Source of the DNA: Stenotrophomonas acidaminiphila
GTDB lineage: Bacteria > Pseudomonadota > Gammaproteobacteria > Xanthomonadales > Xanthomonadaceae
Reading direction: 5' to 3'
Length of the DNA stretch: 64,000 bases
Assembly: GCA_002951995.1 (NCBI GenBank)
Contig: CP019797.1
Span: forward strand, 604,501-668,500
The notes under the pieces were generated by a model. It did no database searches. It was not told the origin of the DNA and saw only the letters and a program-made list of their open reading frames with translations. The first letter of the stretch is position 1. Every line of letters begins with the position of its first letter. A program made the position numbers and the translations under genes. Positions 38,952 to 48,948 of the stretch are shown piece after piece.

Positions 38952-39046
38952 GAGTGAGTGAAGAGGAGTGAGTAGCAAGAGACAGCGGATTTGCCCGCGC
39001 TCCTGCTTCTGCCTTCTCTCACTTCTCACTCCTCTCCACTCACTCC
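38951..39046. repeat. Inverted repeat between ubiE and the M1 aminopeptidase gene
   Basis: The 22-nt arm at 38951-38972 (GGAGTGAGTGAAGAGGAGTG...) pairs with 39025-39046 with a single mismatch across a 52-nt loop. The arms are purine- and pyrimidine-skewed and built of GGAGTGAGTG-like units. It starts on the last base of the ubiE stop, so it may act as a terminator or mRNA-protecting stem. Confidence 0.6.
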
Positions 39047-39065
39047 TCAGCTCCCTAGGAATCCC

Positions 39066-40998
39066 ATGCGTTCACCCTTCCTGATGCTGCCCCTGGCCGT
39101 CGCGCTCGCCGCCGGCTGCGCCAAGGACCCCGCCGCCCCCGTCGCCGCCCCGTCGCCGAGAAGCCCGCCGCCGCCGTGAACACCGTCAGCCGCAGCCACG
39201 ATGAAAGCTCCTACGCCGAGCCGGACAAGGTCGTCATCAAGGACCTGGCGCTGGACCTGAAGGTCGATTTCGAGCAGAAGCAGATCGGCGGCACCGCCAC
39301 CTATGCGCTGGAGTGGAAGGACAAGGCCGCCAGGCAGCTGGTGCTGGACACCCGCGAACTGAGCATCGCCAAGGTCGAGGCGCTGGCCGCCGACGGCGCC
39401 GCCACGCCGCTGCAGTTCGAGCTGGCGCCGGCGGACAAGGTGTTCGGCAGCAAGCTGACCATCCAGGCCCCGGAGCAGCCGGCCAGCGTGCGCATCACCT
39501 ACCACACCGCGCCGACCGCCTCGGGCCTGCAGTGGCTGGAGCCGTCGATGACCGAGGGCAAGAAGCTGCCCTTCATGTTCAGCCAGTCGCAGGCCATCCA
39601 CGCGCGCTCGTGGGTGCCGCTGCAGGACACCCGAGCGTGCGCTTCACCTACAGCGCGCACGTGGCCAGCCGCCCGGACGTGATGGTGCTGATGAGCGCCG
39701 ACAACGACCCGAAGGCGGCCCGTGACGGCGACTACACCTTCAAGATGCCGCAGCCGATCCCGTCCTACCTGCTGGCCATCGCCGCCGGCGACCTGGTGTT
39801 CGAGCCGATCTCGCCGCGCTCGGGCGTGTGGGCCGAGCCGGCCATGGTCAACAAGGCGGCCAAGGAGTTCGAGGACACCGAGAAGATGATCGGTGCCGCC
39901 GAGAAGCTGTACGGCGAATACCGCTGGGGCCGCTACGACATGCTGGTGCTGCCGCCGTCGTTCCCGTTCGGTGGCATGGAGAACCCGCGCCTGACCTTCG
40001 CCACCCCGACCGTGATCGTCGGCGACAAGTCGCTGGTCTCGCTGGTCGCCCATGAGCTGGCGCACAGCTGGTCGGGCAACCTGGTGACCAACGCCAGCTG
40101 GAAGGACATCTGGCTCAACGAAGGCTTCACCACCTACGTGCAGGCGCGCATCACCGAAGCGCTGTACGGCCAGGAGGCGGCCGAGATGGAGCGCGAGATC
40201 GACCAGACCGACCTGCTCAACGAAGTGAAGGACATGAGCCCGGCCGACCAGGCGCTGGCGCTGCCGCCGCTGACCGAGCGCGACCCGGACGACGCGCTGA
40301 GCCAGGTGGCCTACGTCAAGGGTGCGTGGTTCCTGCAGTTCCTGGAGCAGCGCTTCGGCCGCGAGGTGTTCGATCCGTTCCTGCGCGGCTGGTTCGATGA
40401 CCATGCCTTCCAGAGCGCCAACACCGACCAGTTCGTCGAGTACCTGAAGAAGAACCTGCTGCCGAAGAACCCGACCGCGGTGAGCGACGCCGAACTGCAC
40501 GCGTGGCTGGAAGAACCGGGCATCCCGTCGTTCGCACCGAAGGCGCGCTCGCGCGGCTTCGCCGTGGTCGATACCGCGCGCATCGCCTGGCTGGGCAGCG
40601 AGCAGCTGCCGAGCAACCAGGTGACCAGCCAGTGGACCACCCAGGAGTGGGTGCGCTTCATCGACGGCCTGGGCAAGACCGTGCCGGTGGCCAAGCTCGA
40701 GCAGCTGGACAAGGGCTACCACTTCACCGGCACCCCGAACGGCGAGATCGCCATGCGCTGGTATCCGCTGGCCATCCGCAGCGGTTATACCCAGGCCCAG
40801 CCGGCCGCCGGCGAGTTCATCCAGAAGGTCGGCCGTCGCAAGCTGATCCTGCCGATCTACGCCGAGCTGCTGAAGACGCCGGAAGGCCTGGCCTTCGCCA
40901 AGGAAGTATTCGCCAGGGCCAAGCCGGGCTATCACCCGATCACCACCGCCTCGGTGGCCGACATGATCGCCAAGGCCGAGGCCGCGCCCAAGCCGTAA
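39066..40998 (+). CDS. M1 family aminopeptidase, LTA4-hydrolase-like lipoprotein (two frameshifts)
   Basis: A zinc aminopeptidase exported as a lipoprotein. MRSPFLMLPLAVALAAGC gives a lipobox with Cys18. Substrate motif GGMEN and zinc motif HELAHSW with the third ligand Glu in WLNEGFTTY are present, followed by a C-terminal helical domain as in leukotriene A4 hydrolase. The frame breaks twice, at the CCCC of 39148-39151 (before EKPAAAVNTVSRSHDES) and at the CCC of 39628-39630 (QDT / PSVRFTYSAHV). Restoring one C at each gives 644 residues. Both breaks are in C runs and the rest is intact, so errors are likely. Confidence 0.88.
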
Positions 40999-41022
40999 CC
41001 GGCGTGTAGCAGCAGAACCGAC

Positions 41023-41048
41023 AACGGCGGGCCCCCGGGCCCGCCGTT
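41023..41048 (+). terminator. Terminator after the M1 aminopeptidase gene
   Basis: A 12-bp inverted repeat, AACGGCGGGCCC / GGGCCCGCCGTT, separated by CC (in practice a 4-nt loop), followed by TCTGTCTG. It lies 25 bp past the stop. Confidence 0.65.
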
Positions 41049-41162
41049 TCTGTCTGGGCCAGGGCGGGCACCGCAGCGGCAGGGCTGGGGTTCGCGGCAG
41101 CGGATGTTTAAAGTGGGCGCCACCGCGCGGCATTGCCGCGCCTGTCCACGCGGAGTCGCTCG

Positions 41163-41903
41163 ATGAAACCCCTGATCCTTGGCGCCCTGTGCGTCGTCGC
41201 CCTGGCCGCCTGCAGCAACCCGGAAGCGGAGCGCCAGCAGCAGGCCGCCGCCGCCGCCCAGGAGCGTGCCCGGCGCGAGGCCGATGCCGACGGCATCGCT
41301 AGGCTCTACGACGCGGCGGTGACCGCCACCGAATGGGAGAAGGCGCGCGTCCATGGCGCCGCGCTGCTCGACCAGTTCCCCGACTCGGACGCCGCCCGGC
41401 GCATCGAACCCGGCTTCGCCGAAGTGAAGGAAAAGGCCGAGGCCGCGCGCGAGCTGCGCCGCATGCAGGGCCTGTGGAGCTACAACCAGGTATCGGTGGG
41501 CAGCAAGGGCGTGCAGCGCTCGGCGATGATCCAGGGCAAGGAGCGGGTCGATGTCGACGGCAGCGGCCCGAAGGTGGTGCAGCTGGTGTTCCGCGACCAT
41601 CCCGAATGGAAGCGGCACGCCTACCTGGTGCTGCAGGCCGGCGATTTCGCCAAGGCCTGCTACGGCAGCTGCCAGGTCACGGTGACGGTGGACGACCAGG
41701 CGCCGCGGCGGATGGCCGCCTACCGCCCGGACACCGACGAGGCCATCGCCATGTTCATCACCGACAACCGCGGCCTGTGGCGGCTGGCGCGCAAGGCCAC
41801 GGTGGTGCGCATCGAGTTCCCGGTGAAGGCCGGCGGCACCCGCACCGCGGTGTTCGAGACCGGCGGCCTGGATGGCAGCCAGATGCCCGCAGGCTGGGAT
41901 TGA
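41163..41903 (+). CDS. Hypothetical lipoprotein
   Basis: A 246-residue predicted lipoprotein, no family recognised. Lipobox LAAC (Cys17) in MKPLILGALCVVALAACSN is followed by a charged helical region (QQQAAAAAQERARREADADG), a helix resembling a tetratricopeptide-like unit (AVTATEWEKARVHGAALLDQFP), and a beta-rich domain with a CYGSCQVTV motif that could hold a disulfide. The ATG at 41163 is fixed by the lipobox. Confidence 0.75.
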   Translation: MKPLILGALCVVALAACSNPEAERQQQAAAAAQERARREADADGIARLYDAAVTATEWEKARVHGAALLDQFPDSDAARRIEPGFAEVKEKAEAARELRRMQGLWSYNQVSVGSKGVQRSAMIQGKERVDVDGSGPKVVQLVFRDHPEWKRHAYLVLQAGDFAKACYGSCQVTVTVDDQAPRRMAAYRPDTDEAIAMFITDNRGLWRLARKATVVRIEFPVKAGGTRTAVFETGGLDGSQMPAGWD

Positions 41904-41908
41904 GCGGC

Positions 41909-42430
41909 ATGCGCAGGGATGCCGGCTGCATGCCGCGACGCCGTGGCGCGCCGCGCGCGTACTGGCCATGCGTGCTGATCGCGCTGCTGTGGCTGCCGCA
42001 GGCGCCGGCGTTCGCCTGCGGCAGCCTGCCCGCCGACATGCAGCGCCGGCTCGTGGCCGGGGACCTGCGACAGCAACAGGCGTTGGCCGCCGCGCTGGCC
42101 GCCGAGGCCGACGCCATCGTGATCGCCGACGTCGTGGCGCTCACTCCGGACGATGCCCGGGTGCATGTACGCCAGTGGATCAAGGGGGCGGGGGATGCGG
42201 CGCTGCAGGTGGCGCCGGCGAACCGGCTCGACGCCATCGGCTGCCTGCCGTCGGCGGAGTTCCGCAACGTCGCACTGCGCTCCGGGGAGGCCTACCTGCT
42301 CTACCTGGCCGGCGGCAGCGTACTGCGTGCGGGCCACCTGCGGCGCGGGCCTCGGGAGCTCACCCTGGAACAGGAGCTGGCGCAGGTGCGTGGGGCGAGG
42401 GTGTTGCCAGCAACGACGGAGGTGCGGTGA
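41909..42430 (+). CDS. Hypothetical secreted protein
   Basis: 173 residues, no family recognised. A basic N terminus and hydrophobic stretch (YWPCVLIALLWLPQAPAFA) form a signal peptide with cleavage before CGSLPADM. The mature part has IVIADVVALTPDDARVHVRQW, resembling small secreted beta proteins whose substrate is unknown. ATG 41909 is used; ATG 41930 would give a tighter signal peptide. It starts 6 nt past the upstream lipoprotein gene, and its stop overlaps the next start, so three genes appear co-transcribed. Confidence 0.65.
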   Translation: MRRDAGCMPRRRGAPRAYWPCVLIALLWLPQAPAFACGSLPADMQRRLVAGDLRQQQALAAALAAEADAIVIADVVALTPDDARVHVRQWIKGAGDAALQVAPANRLDAIGCLPSAEFRNVALRSGEAYLLYLAGGSVLRAGHLRRGPRELTLEQELAQVRGARVLPATTEVR

Positions 42431-42669
42431 TGGATCTGGCGATCGTGCTCGTGGTCAGTCTGCTGGCCATTGCCCTGCACGTGGCGTTGTACCTGCTGTT
42501 CCGGCGCTGGATGGACCGTGACCTGGCGTTGTCGCTGGCCGGCGACGACGCCGGCAAGCGGCGCTACATGCTCGATTGCCTGCAGCGGGCCAGGCGCGAC
42601 GGCGTGCGCAGGCGTGACCTGCCGGCCTGGCTGGAGCATGAGGCCGCCCGCTACGAACCGCGCGCATGA
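42430..42669 (+). CDS. Small hypothetical membrane protein
   Basis: 79 residues with one N-terminal membrane helix (LAIVLVVSLLAIALHVALYLLF) and a charged cytoplasmic tail containing YMLDCLQRARRDGVRRRDLP. No family recognised. The ATG overlaps the stop of the preceding gene (TGATG), indicating translational coupling. Confidence 0.65.
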   Translation: MDLAIVLVVSLLAIALHVALYLLFRRWMDRDLALSLAGDDAGKRRYMLDCLQRARRDGVRRRDLPAWLEHEAARYEPRA

Positions 42670-42710
42670 GTCCCGGCCGCGCGGCCAGAACGCGGGCCCG
42701 GAGGTGATCC

Positions 42711-42782
42711 GTAGCTGCGGGGCTTGCCCCGCATGATGGCTTTGCGGGTAACGGCCCCGTGCCGGGCAAGCCCGGCACCTAC
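42711..42782. repeat. GTAG REP pair, copy 1
   Basis: GTAG then TGCGGGGC-TT-GCCCCGCA (42711-42733), and in opposite orientation GTGCCGGGC-AA-GCCCGGCAC-CTAC (42759-42782). The layout is that of Stenotrophomonas GTAG (SMAG-like) REP dimers. Confidence 0.8.
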
Positions 42783-42852
42783 ACGAAGAGCGGGGCCCTT
42801 TCCGCAGGTGTGTCCCGGCCGCGCGGTCAAAACGCGGGCCCGGAGGTGATCC

Positions 42853-42925
42853 GTAGGTGCGGGGCTTGCCCCGCACGGGGACTTTGCGGGTAAACGGCCC
42901 CGTGCCGGGCAAGCCCGGCACCTAC
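42853..42925. repeat. GTAG REP pair, copy 2
   Basis: GTAG then GTGCGGGGC-TT-GCCCCGCAC (42853-42876), and the inverted partner GTGCCGGGC-AA-GCCCGGCAC-CTAC (42902-42925). Stems are 9 bp and perfect. This copy appears to be the parent, because copy 1 has lost one pairing in its first stem. Confidence 0.8.
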
Positions 42926-42931
42926 AACGAA

Positions 42932-42955
42932 AAACGGCGCCTTCCGGCGCCGTTT
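42932..42955 (-). terminator. Intrinsic terminator of the PfkB kinase gene
   Basis: A 10-bp stem AAACGGCGCC / GGCGCCGTTT with a 4-nt loop. Read on the minus strand, it is followed by a T-run (GTTTTTCG). It lies 24 bp past the kinase stop. Confidence 0.75.
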
Positions 42956-42978
42956 CCGCAGGTGGCCTGGCGGCCGGG

Positions 42979-43911
42979 TCAGAGCGCGTAGCCGAACTGC
43001 TGCTTGAACTGCTCGTTGAACTCGTCGAAGTCGAAACGCTGGTTCTGGGTGCCCGGGTGCTCCACCTTCAGCGCGCCCATCAGGTTGCCCATGCGGCCGA
43101 TGGTCAGCCAGTCGTAGCCCTTCTGGATGCCGAAGATCAGGCCGGCGCGGAAGGCGTCGCCGCAGCCGGTCGGGTCGACCACGCGGCGCTCGTGCGCCGG
43201 CGGGATGTCGTAGCTCCTGTCCGGGGTGTGGATCACCGCGCCCTTGGGGCCGCGGGTGGTGATGTAGGCCTTGACCCGGCCGACGATCTCCTTCTCGTTC
43301 CAGCCGGTGCGCTCCTGCAGCAGGTTGGACTCGTAGTCGTTGACCACCACGTAGTCGGCCTGCTCGATGAAGGTGCGCAGTTCCGGGCCATTGAACAGCG
43401 GCATGGCCTGGCCCGGGTCGAAGATGAACGGCACGCCCATCTCCTTGAATTCGATGGCGTTCTGGATCATGCCTTCGCGGCCGTCGGGGCCGACCAGGCC
43501 CAGGGTCACGCCCGGCACGTCCTTCACGTGGTTCTCGTAGGAGCGCATCATCGCGCCCGGGTGGAAGGCGGTGATCTGGTTGTTGTCGTGGTCGGTGGTG
43601 ATGAACGCCTGCGGGGTGAACAGCTCCTCGATCACCCGCACCCGGCTCAGGTCGATGCCCAGCGCGTCGAAATGCTCGCGGTACGGGCCGAAGTCCGAGC
43701 CCACGGTGCCCATCGGGATCGGGTTGCCGCCGAGCAGGTGCAGGTTGTAGGCGATGTTGCCGGCGCAGCCGCCGAACTCGCGGCGCATGCGCGGCACCAG
43801 GAAGGACACGTTCAGGATGTGCACCTTGTCCGGCAGGATGTGGTTCTTGAACTGGTCCGGGAACACCATGATGGTGTCGAAGGCAAGGGAACCACAGATC
43901 AGAGCGGACAT
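42979..43911 (-). CDS. PfkB family carbohydrate kinase (ribokinase/adenosine kinase-like)
   Basis: A 310-residue sugar or nucleoside kinase of the ribokinase superfamily. It starts MSALICGSLAFDTIMVFPDQF, has the N-terminal FGGCAGNIAYNLHLLGG substrate motif and the C-terminal anion-hole signature DPTGCGDAF at 246-254, with Asp252 as the catalytic base. The sequence resembles adenosine-kinase-like members, but the substrate is not certain. The ATG at 43911 is set by the conserved N terminus; longer frames enter the mreB promoter region. Confidence 0.9.
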   Translation of the reverse strand: MSALICGSLAFDTIMVFPDQFKNHILPDKVHILNVSFLVPRMRREFGGCAGNIAYNLHLLGGNPIPMGTVGSDFGPYREHFDALGIDLSRVRVIEELFTPQAFITTDHDNNQITAFHPGAMMRSYENHVKDVPGVTLGLVGPDGREGMIQNAIEFKEMGVPFIFDPGQAMPLFNGPELRTFIEQADYVVVNDYESNLLQERTGWNEKEIVGRVKAYITTRGPKGAVIHTPDRSYDIPPAHERRVVDPTGCGDAFRAGLIFGIQKGYDWLTIGRMGNLMGALKVEHPGTQNQRFDFDEFNEQFKQQFGYAL

Positions 43912-43934
43912 CGCGAACGGGCCTATACGGGTAA

Positions 43935-45233
<1,299 letters not shown>

Positions 45234-45359
45234 GCCGCACCGGCCCGCTACCGCGCCCGCGCCTCTGCGGCGCGGTGCCCTTGGCGCGCAGGCGCCGGGC
45301 ATCGCACCGCCGGGGCGTCGTCGCATCCTTCTCCCATATTTTTCCAGCTGAAGTCCGTC

Positions 45360-46465
45360 GTGCCGCCCTATGCCGGTCCCCCCGTAGCCTCCCGACAGGG
45401 CGACGCCAGCAGCACCCTGCGGTTGCTGGCCTACCTGGCCCTGGCGATCACCCTGATCGTGCTGGACGACCAGGGCGGCTGGCTGTCGCGCCTGCGCACC
45501 CAGGCCGCGGTGGCGGTGCAGCCGGTGTGGGCGCTGGCCGGCCTGCCCGGGCGCCTGGGCGCCTCGGTGCGCGACAACGCCGCCAGCCACAACCAGTTGG
45601 TCGCCGAGAACCGCGAACTGCGCAACCAGCTGCTGCTGGCCAACGCGCGCCTGACCCGGCTGCAGACCGCGGCGCTGGACAACGCCCAGTTGCGCGAGCT
45701 GCTGAACGTGGCCGAGCGCGCCGGGCTGGACGTGCAGCTGGCGCCGATCCTGGACATCGACCTGGACCCGGTGAAGCAGCGCTTGGTGCTGGACGCCGGC
45801 AGCCGCGAAGGCGTGCACATCGGCCAGGCGGTGATCGATGCCGGTGGCCTGATGGGGCAGGTGATCGCGGTGACCCCGCTGCATTCGACCGTGCTGCTGC
45901 TGACCGACCCCGACCACGCGGTGCCGGTGACGGTCGCGCGCAACGGCGTGCGCCTGATCGCCTATGGCCGCGGCGACCGCCTCGAACTGCGTGACATCCC
46001 GCTCAGCGCCGGGGTCGAGGTGGGCGACGAGATCGTCACCTCCGGGCTGGGCGGGCGTTTCCCGGCCGGTTTCCCGGTGGGCAGGATCGTGGAACTGCGG
46101 CCGGACGATACCCATGCCTTCCTGGTCGGCGCGCTGGAGCCGGCGGCCAAGCTGGACCGCGGCCGCGACGTGTTGCTGCTGCGCTCGGTGCCGCAGATCC
46201 CGCGCATGCCGGTGACCAGCGGCCTGGAGCCGCCGGGCGGCGGCGACACGGTGCCCGGCCCGCGTCCGGCGCCGGACAACGGGACGTCCGGGGTAGCGGC
46301 CCGCGTCCCGCGGCCGCGGCAACGCAGGGCGGCGCGGCCGATGCGCCGCGCCCGACCCCGCCGGCGCCGGCACCGGAAAACGCCCCGCCCGCCGCCAACC
46401 CGCCTTCGCCCCGCCCCGCGACCTCCGGCCGCGCGCCCACGCTTCCACAGGAGACCCGGCCATGA
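45360..46465 (+). CDS. mreC: Rod shape-determining protein MreC (frameshifted near the 3' end)
   Basis: MreC is a bitopic inner-membrane protein that scaffolds the elongasome and activates PBP2. The GTG at 45360 gives a short cytoplasmic N terminus, one membrane helix (LLAYLALAITLIVLD), a coiled coil (LVAENRELRNQLLLANARLTRLQ, about 80-105) and the two-lobed beta domain (DRLELRDIPLSAGVEVGDEIVTSGLGGRFP). In the GGGG run at 46290-46293 the frame breaks. One added G lets the Pro/Ala-rich tail end in PTLPQETRP with a TGA at 46463-46465 overlapping the mreD ATG, total 368 residues. Without it, the frame reads through mreD. Confidence 0.92.
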
Positions 46466-46947
46466 GCCGCCTGCGCAACCGCGGCTGGGTACTGCCCGCC
46501 AGCATCGCGCTGGCCCTGCTGCTGGGGCTGGTGCCGTTGCCGGAACTGCTGCAGCCCATCCGCCCGTACTGGCTGGCGCTGGTGCTGGGCTACTGGGTGA
46601 TCGAGACCCCGGAGCGGGTCGGGCTGGGCTTTGCCTTCATCATCGGCCTGCTGGCCGACCTGCTGTACGGCGGGATCCTCGGCGAGCAGGCGCTGCGGCT
46701 GGTGGTGTTCGCCTTCATCCTGCAGCGCTTCCGTGCGCGCATCCGCTTCTTCCCGCTGTCGCAGCAGGCGCTGGCGATCGGCGGGCTGCTGCTCAACGAC
46801 CGCATCATCAGCGCCGCCGTGCACCTGTTCACCGCCGAGCCGCTGCTGCCGTGGAGCTACTGGTGGGCGCCGCTGCCGGGCATGCTGCTGTGGCTGCCGA
46901 TCTACGTGCTGCTGGACGCCGCGCGGCTGGGCAAGCGCGGGCCCTGA
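46462..46947 (+). CDS. mreD: Rod shape-determining protein MreD
   Basis: A 161-residue inner-membrane protein with about five helices (WVLPASIALALLLGLVPLPE, YWLALVLGYWVIE, GLGFAFIIGLLADLLYGGILGE and others). LLADLLYGGILGEQALRLV is the family signature. It joins MreC to the elongation complex. Its ATG overlaps the corrected mreC stop and mrdA starts 3 nt after its own stop. Confidence 0.95.
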   Translation: MSRLRNRGWVLPASIALALLLGLVPLPELLQPIRPYWLALVLGYWVIETPERVGLGFAFIIGLLADLLYGGILGEQALRLVVFAFILQRFRARIRFFPLSQQALAIGGLLLNDRIISAAVHLFTAEPLLPWSYWWAPLPGMLLWLPIYVLLDAARLGKRGP

Positions 46948-46950
46948 GCC

Positions 46951-48948
46951 ATGTACGGGCGGCGCCAGCACAAGAACCCGCAGGCCGAGGTCGAGCAGTT
47001 CCGGCGCCGTGCGGCGGTCGGCTTCCTCGGCGTGCTGCTGGGGCTGGGCGTGCTGGCCGGCTGGTACTTCAAGCTGCAGGTGCTGGACCACGACGTCTAC
47101 GCCACCCGTTCGGAAGCCAACCGCATCAAGGCGCGGCCGGTGGTGCCCGGGCGCGGCTTGATCTACGACCGCAAGGGCCGCCTGCTGGCCGAGAACGTGC
47201 CGGCGTTCCGCCTGGACGTGACCCCGAACAAGGTCCAGGACATGGCCGCCACGCTGGCCGGGCTGCGCGCGATCTTTTCGTTGAGCGACGAGGACATCGA
47301 GCGCTTCAACCAGTCGCGTAAGGCGCGGCGCAGCTTCATGCCGGTGACGCTGAAGCTGCGCGTCAGCGACGAGGAAATGGCGCGCTTCGCGGTCGACCGC
47401 TGGCGCTACCCGGGGGTGGAGCTGGAGCCGTACCTGACCCGCCGCTACCCCTACGGCGACCTGTTGGCGCACGTCATCGGCTACGTCGGCCGGGTCGACG
47501 ACAAGGACCTGCAGGAGCTGGGCGAGGGCAATGCGGCGCTGACCCATATCGGCAAGTCCGGGCTGGAGCGCTATTACGAGGACCGGCTGCGCGGCAGGAT
47601 CGGCTACGAGCGGGTGGAGACCAATGTGCAGGGCCGGGCGATCCGCACGCTCGGCCGGGTACCGGCGCAGTCGGGCGCCGACCTGCGGCTGTCGATCGAC
47701 GTCGACCTGCAGCAGGCGATGGTGACCGCATTCGGCGAGCAGGAAGGGTCGGCGGTGGCGATCGACCCGCGCACCGGCGAGATCCTGGCCATGGTCAGCC
47801 TGCCTTCGTACGACCCCAACCTGTTCGTCAACGGCATTTCCCACGCCGACTTCAAGCGCCTCAACGAAAACCCCTCGCGGCCGCAGTTCAACCGCCTGGT
47901 GCTGGGCGGCGTGGCGCCGGGCTCCACGGTCAAGCCGTTCCTGGGCCTGGCCGGGCTCGACAGCGGCCTGCGCCGGCCCGAGGACAAGATCCTCTCGCGC
48001 GGCATGTTCTACCTGCCGGGCGTGAGCCGCGGCTGGGGCGACGCCAATCGCGGCGGCCACGGCTGGACCGACCTGCGCAAGTCGATCTCGCAGTCGGTGA
48101 ACACCTACTACTACCAGCTCGGCGTGGACATGGGCGTGGAGCGCTATGACCAGTACATGGGCGGCCACTACGGCTTCGGCCAGCCCACTGGCATCGACCT
48201 GGCCGGCGAGATCGGCGGCATCCTGCCGTCGCCGGCGGCCAAGGCGCGGCTGCGCAACGAGCGCTGGTATCCCGGCGACATGGTCAACGCCAGCATCGGC
48301 CAGGGCCTGTGGAAAGTGACCCCGCTGCAGCTGGTGCGCGGCGTCGGCGGGCTGGCCTCCGGGCAGTTGCGCCGGCCGCACCTGGTGGTCGAACAGAAGG
48401 TCGGCTTCGACCATGACTGGACGCCGCTGCCGCAGCCCGCACCGCGGCCGATCAGCCCCAATCCTGGCAACCTGCAGGCCGTGCGCGAAGGCATGATGGG
48501 CACCATGCAGCCGGGCGGCAGCGGCTGGCGGGTGGCGGCCGGCGCGCCGTACCTGATGGCCGGCAAGACCGGTACCGCGCAGGTGGTCAGCCGCAAGGGC
48601 ACCGCCGCGGTGAACCCGAAGAGCCTGCCGATGCATCTGCGCCACCGCGCGTTGTTCATCGGCTTCGCCCCGGCCGAGGACCCGCGCATCGCCATCGCGG
48701 TCGCGGTCGAGGGCGGCGGCTATGGCGGCGCGGCGGCGGCGCCGATCGCGCGCAAGGTGTTCGATGCCTGGCTGCTCGGGGTGATGCCGGACGTGCAGCA
48801 GGCCGTCGATGCCAGCGGCGTGGCCGAAGGGGCGGCCAACACCGGCTCCGCCGCCCCCGCTCCGGCGCCGGCGGGCGAGCCGCTCCCGACACCGGCACCA
48901 CCGTCGCCGGCATCGTCAGCGGAACCGGTAGCGGAGGAACGGCGATGA
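46951..48948 (+). CDS. mrdA: Penicillin-binding protein 2 (elongation transpeptidase)
   Basis: PBP2 cross-links lateral-wall peptidoglycan together with RodA. The 665-residue protein has one N-terminal membrane anchor (GFLGVLLGLGVLAGWYF), the pedestal domain with RPVVPGRGLIYDRKGRLLAEN, and the transpeptidase with SxxK Ser325-Lys328 (GSTVKP), SxN Ser382-Asn384 (SVNTYY) and KTG 539-541 (AGKTGTAQ). An extended Pro/Ala-rich C-terminal tail follows. The gene overlaps rodA by 4 nt. Confidence 0.96.
   Translation: MYGRRQHKNPQAEVEQFRRRAAVGFLGVLLGLGVLAGWYFKLQVLDHDVYATRSEANRIKARPVVPGRGLIYDRKGRLLAENVPAFRLDVTPNKVQDMAATLAGLRAIFSLSDEDIERFNQSRKARRSFMPVTLKLRVSDEEMARFAVDRWRYPGVELEPYLTRRYPYGDLLAHVIGYVGRVDDKDLQELGEGNAALTHIGKSGLERYYEDRLRGRIGYERVETNVQGRAIRTLGRVPAQSGADLRLSIDVDLQQAMVTAFGEQEGSAVAIDPRTGEILAMVSLPSYDPNLFVNGISHADFKRLNENPSRPQFNRLVLGGVAPGSTVKPFLGLAGLDSGLRRPEDKILSRGMFYLPGVSRGWGDANRGGHGWTDLRKSISQSVNTYYYQLGVDMGVERYDQYMGGHYGFGQPTGIDLAGEIGGILPSPAAKARLRNERWYPGDMVNASIGQGLWKVTPLQLVRGVGGLASGQLRRPHLVVEQKVGFDHDWTPLPQPAPRPISPNPGNLQAVREGMMGTMQPGGSGWRVAAGAPYLMAGKTGTAQVVSRKGTAAVNPKSLPMHLRHRALFIGFAPAEDPRIAIAVAVEGGGYGGAAAAPIARKVFDAWLLGVMPDVQQAVDASGVAEGAANTGSAAPAPAPAGEPLPTPAPPSPASSAEPVAEERR

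Larger units (their letters stand above)
42670..42966. repeat. Tandem duplication (about 142 bp unit) carrying REP pairs
   Basis: Two adjacent copies begin GTCCCGGCCGCGCGG at 42670 and 42812, an offset of 142 bp. Each continues with AACGCGGGCCCGGAGGTGAT, a pair of inverted GTAG-headed REP hairpins and a tail ending TTTCCGCAGGTG. The second copy is 13-14 bp longer because it carries the PfkB gene's terminator in place of GAAGAGCGGGGCCC. The unit fills the gap between convergent genes and codes for nothing recognisable. Confidence 0.85.

Noticed and set aside
45360..47321. A 653-residue mreC reading through mreD into mrdA
   Set aside because: The extension after about residue 310 is Arg/Pro-rich nonsense over known genes. 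One added G in the run at 46290 gives the normal C terminus and an ATGA overlap with mreD.
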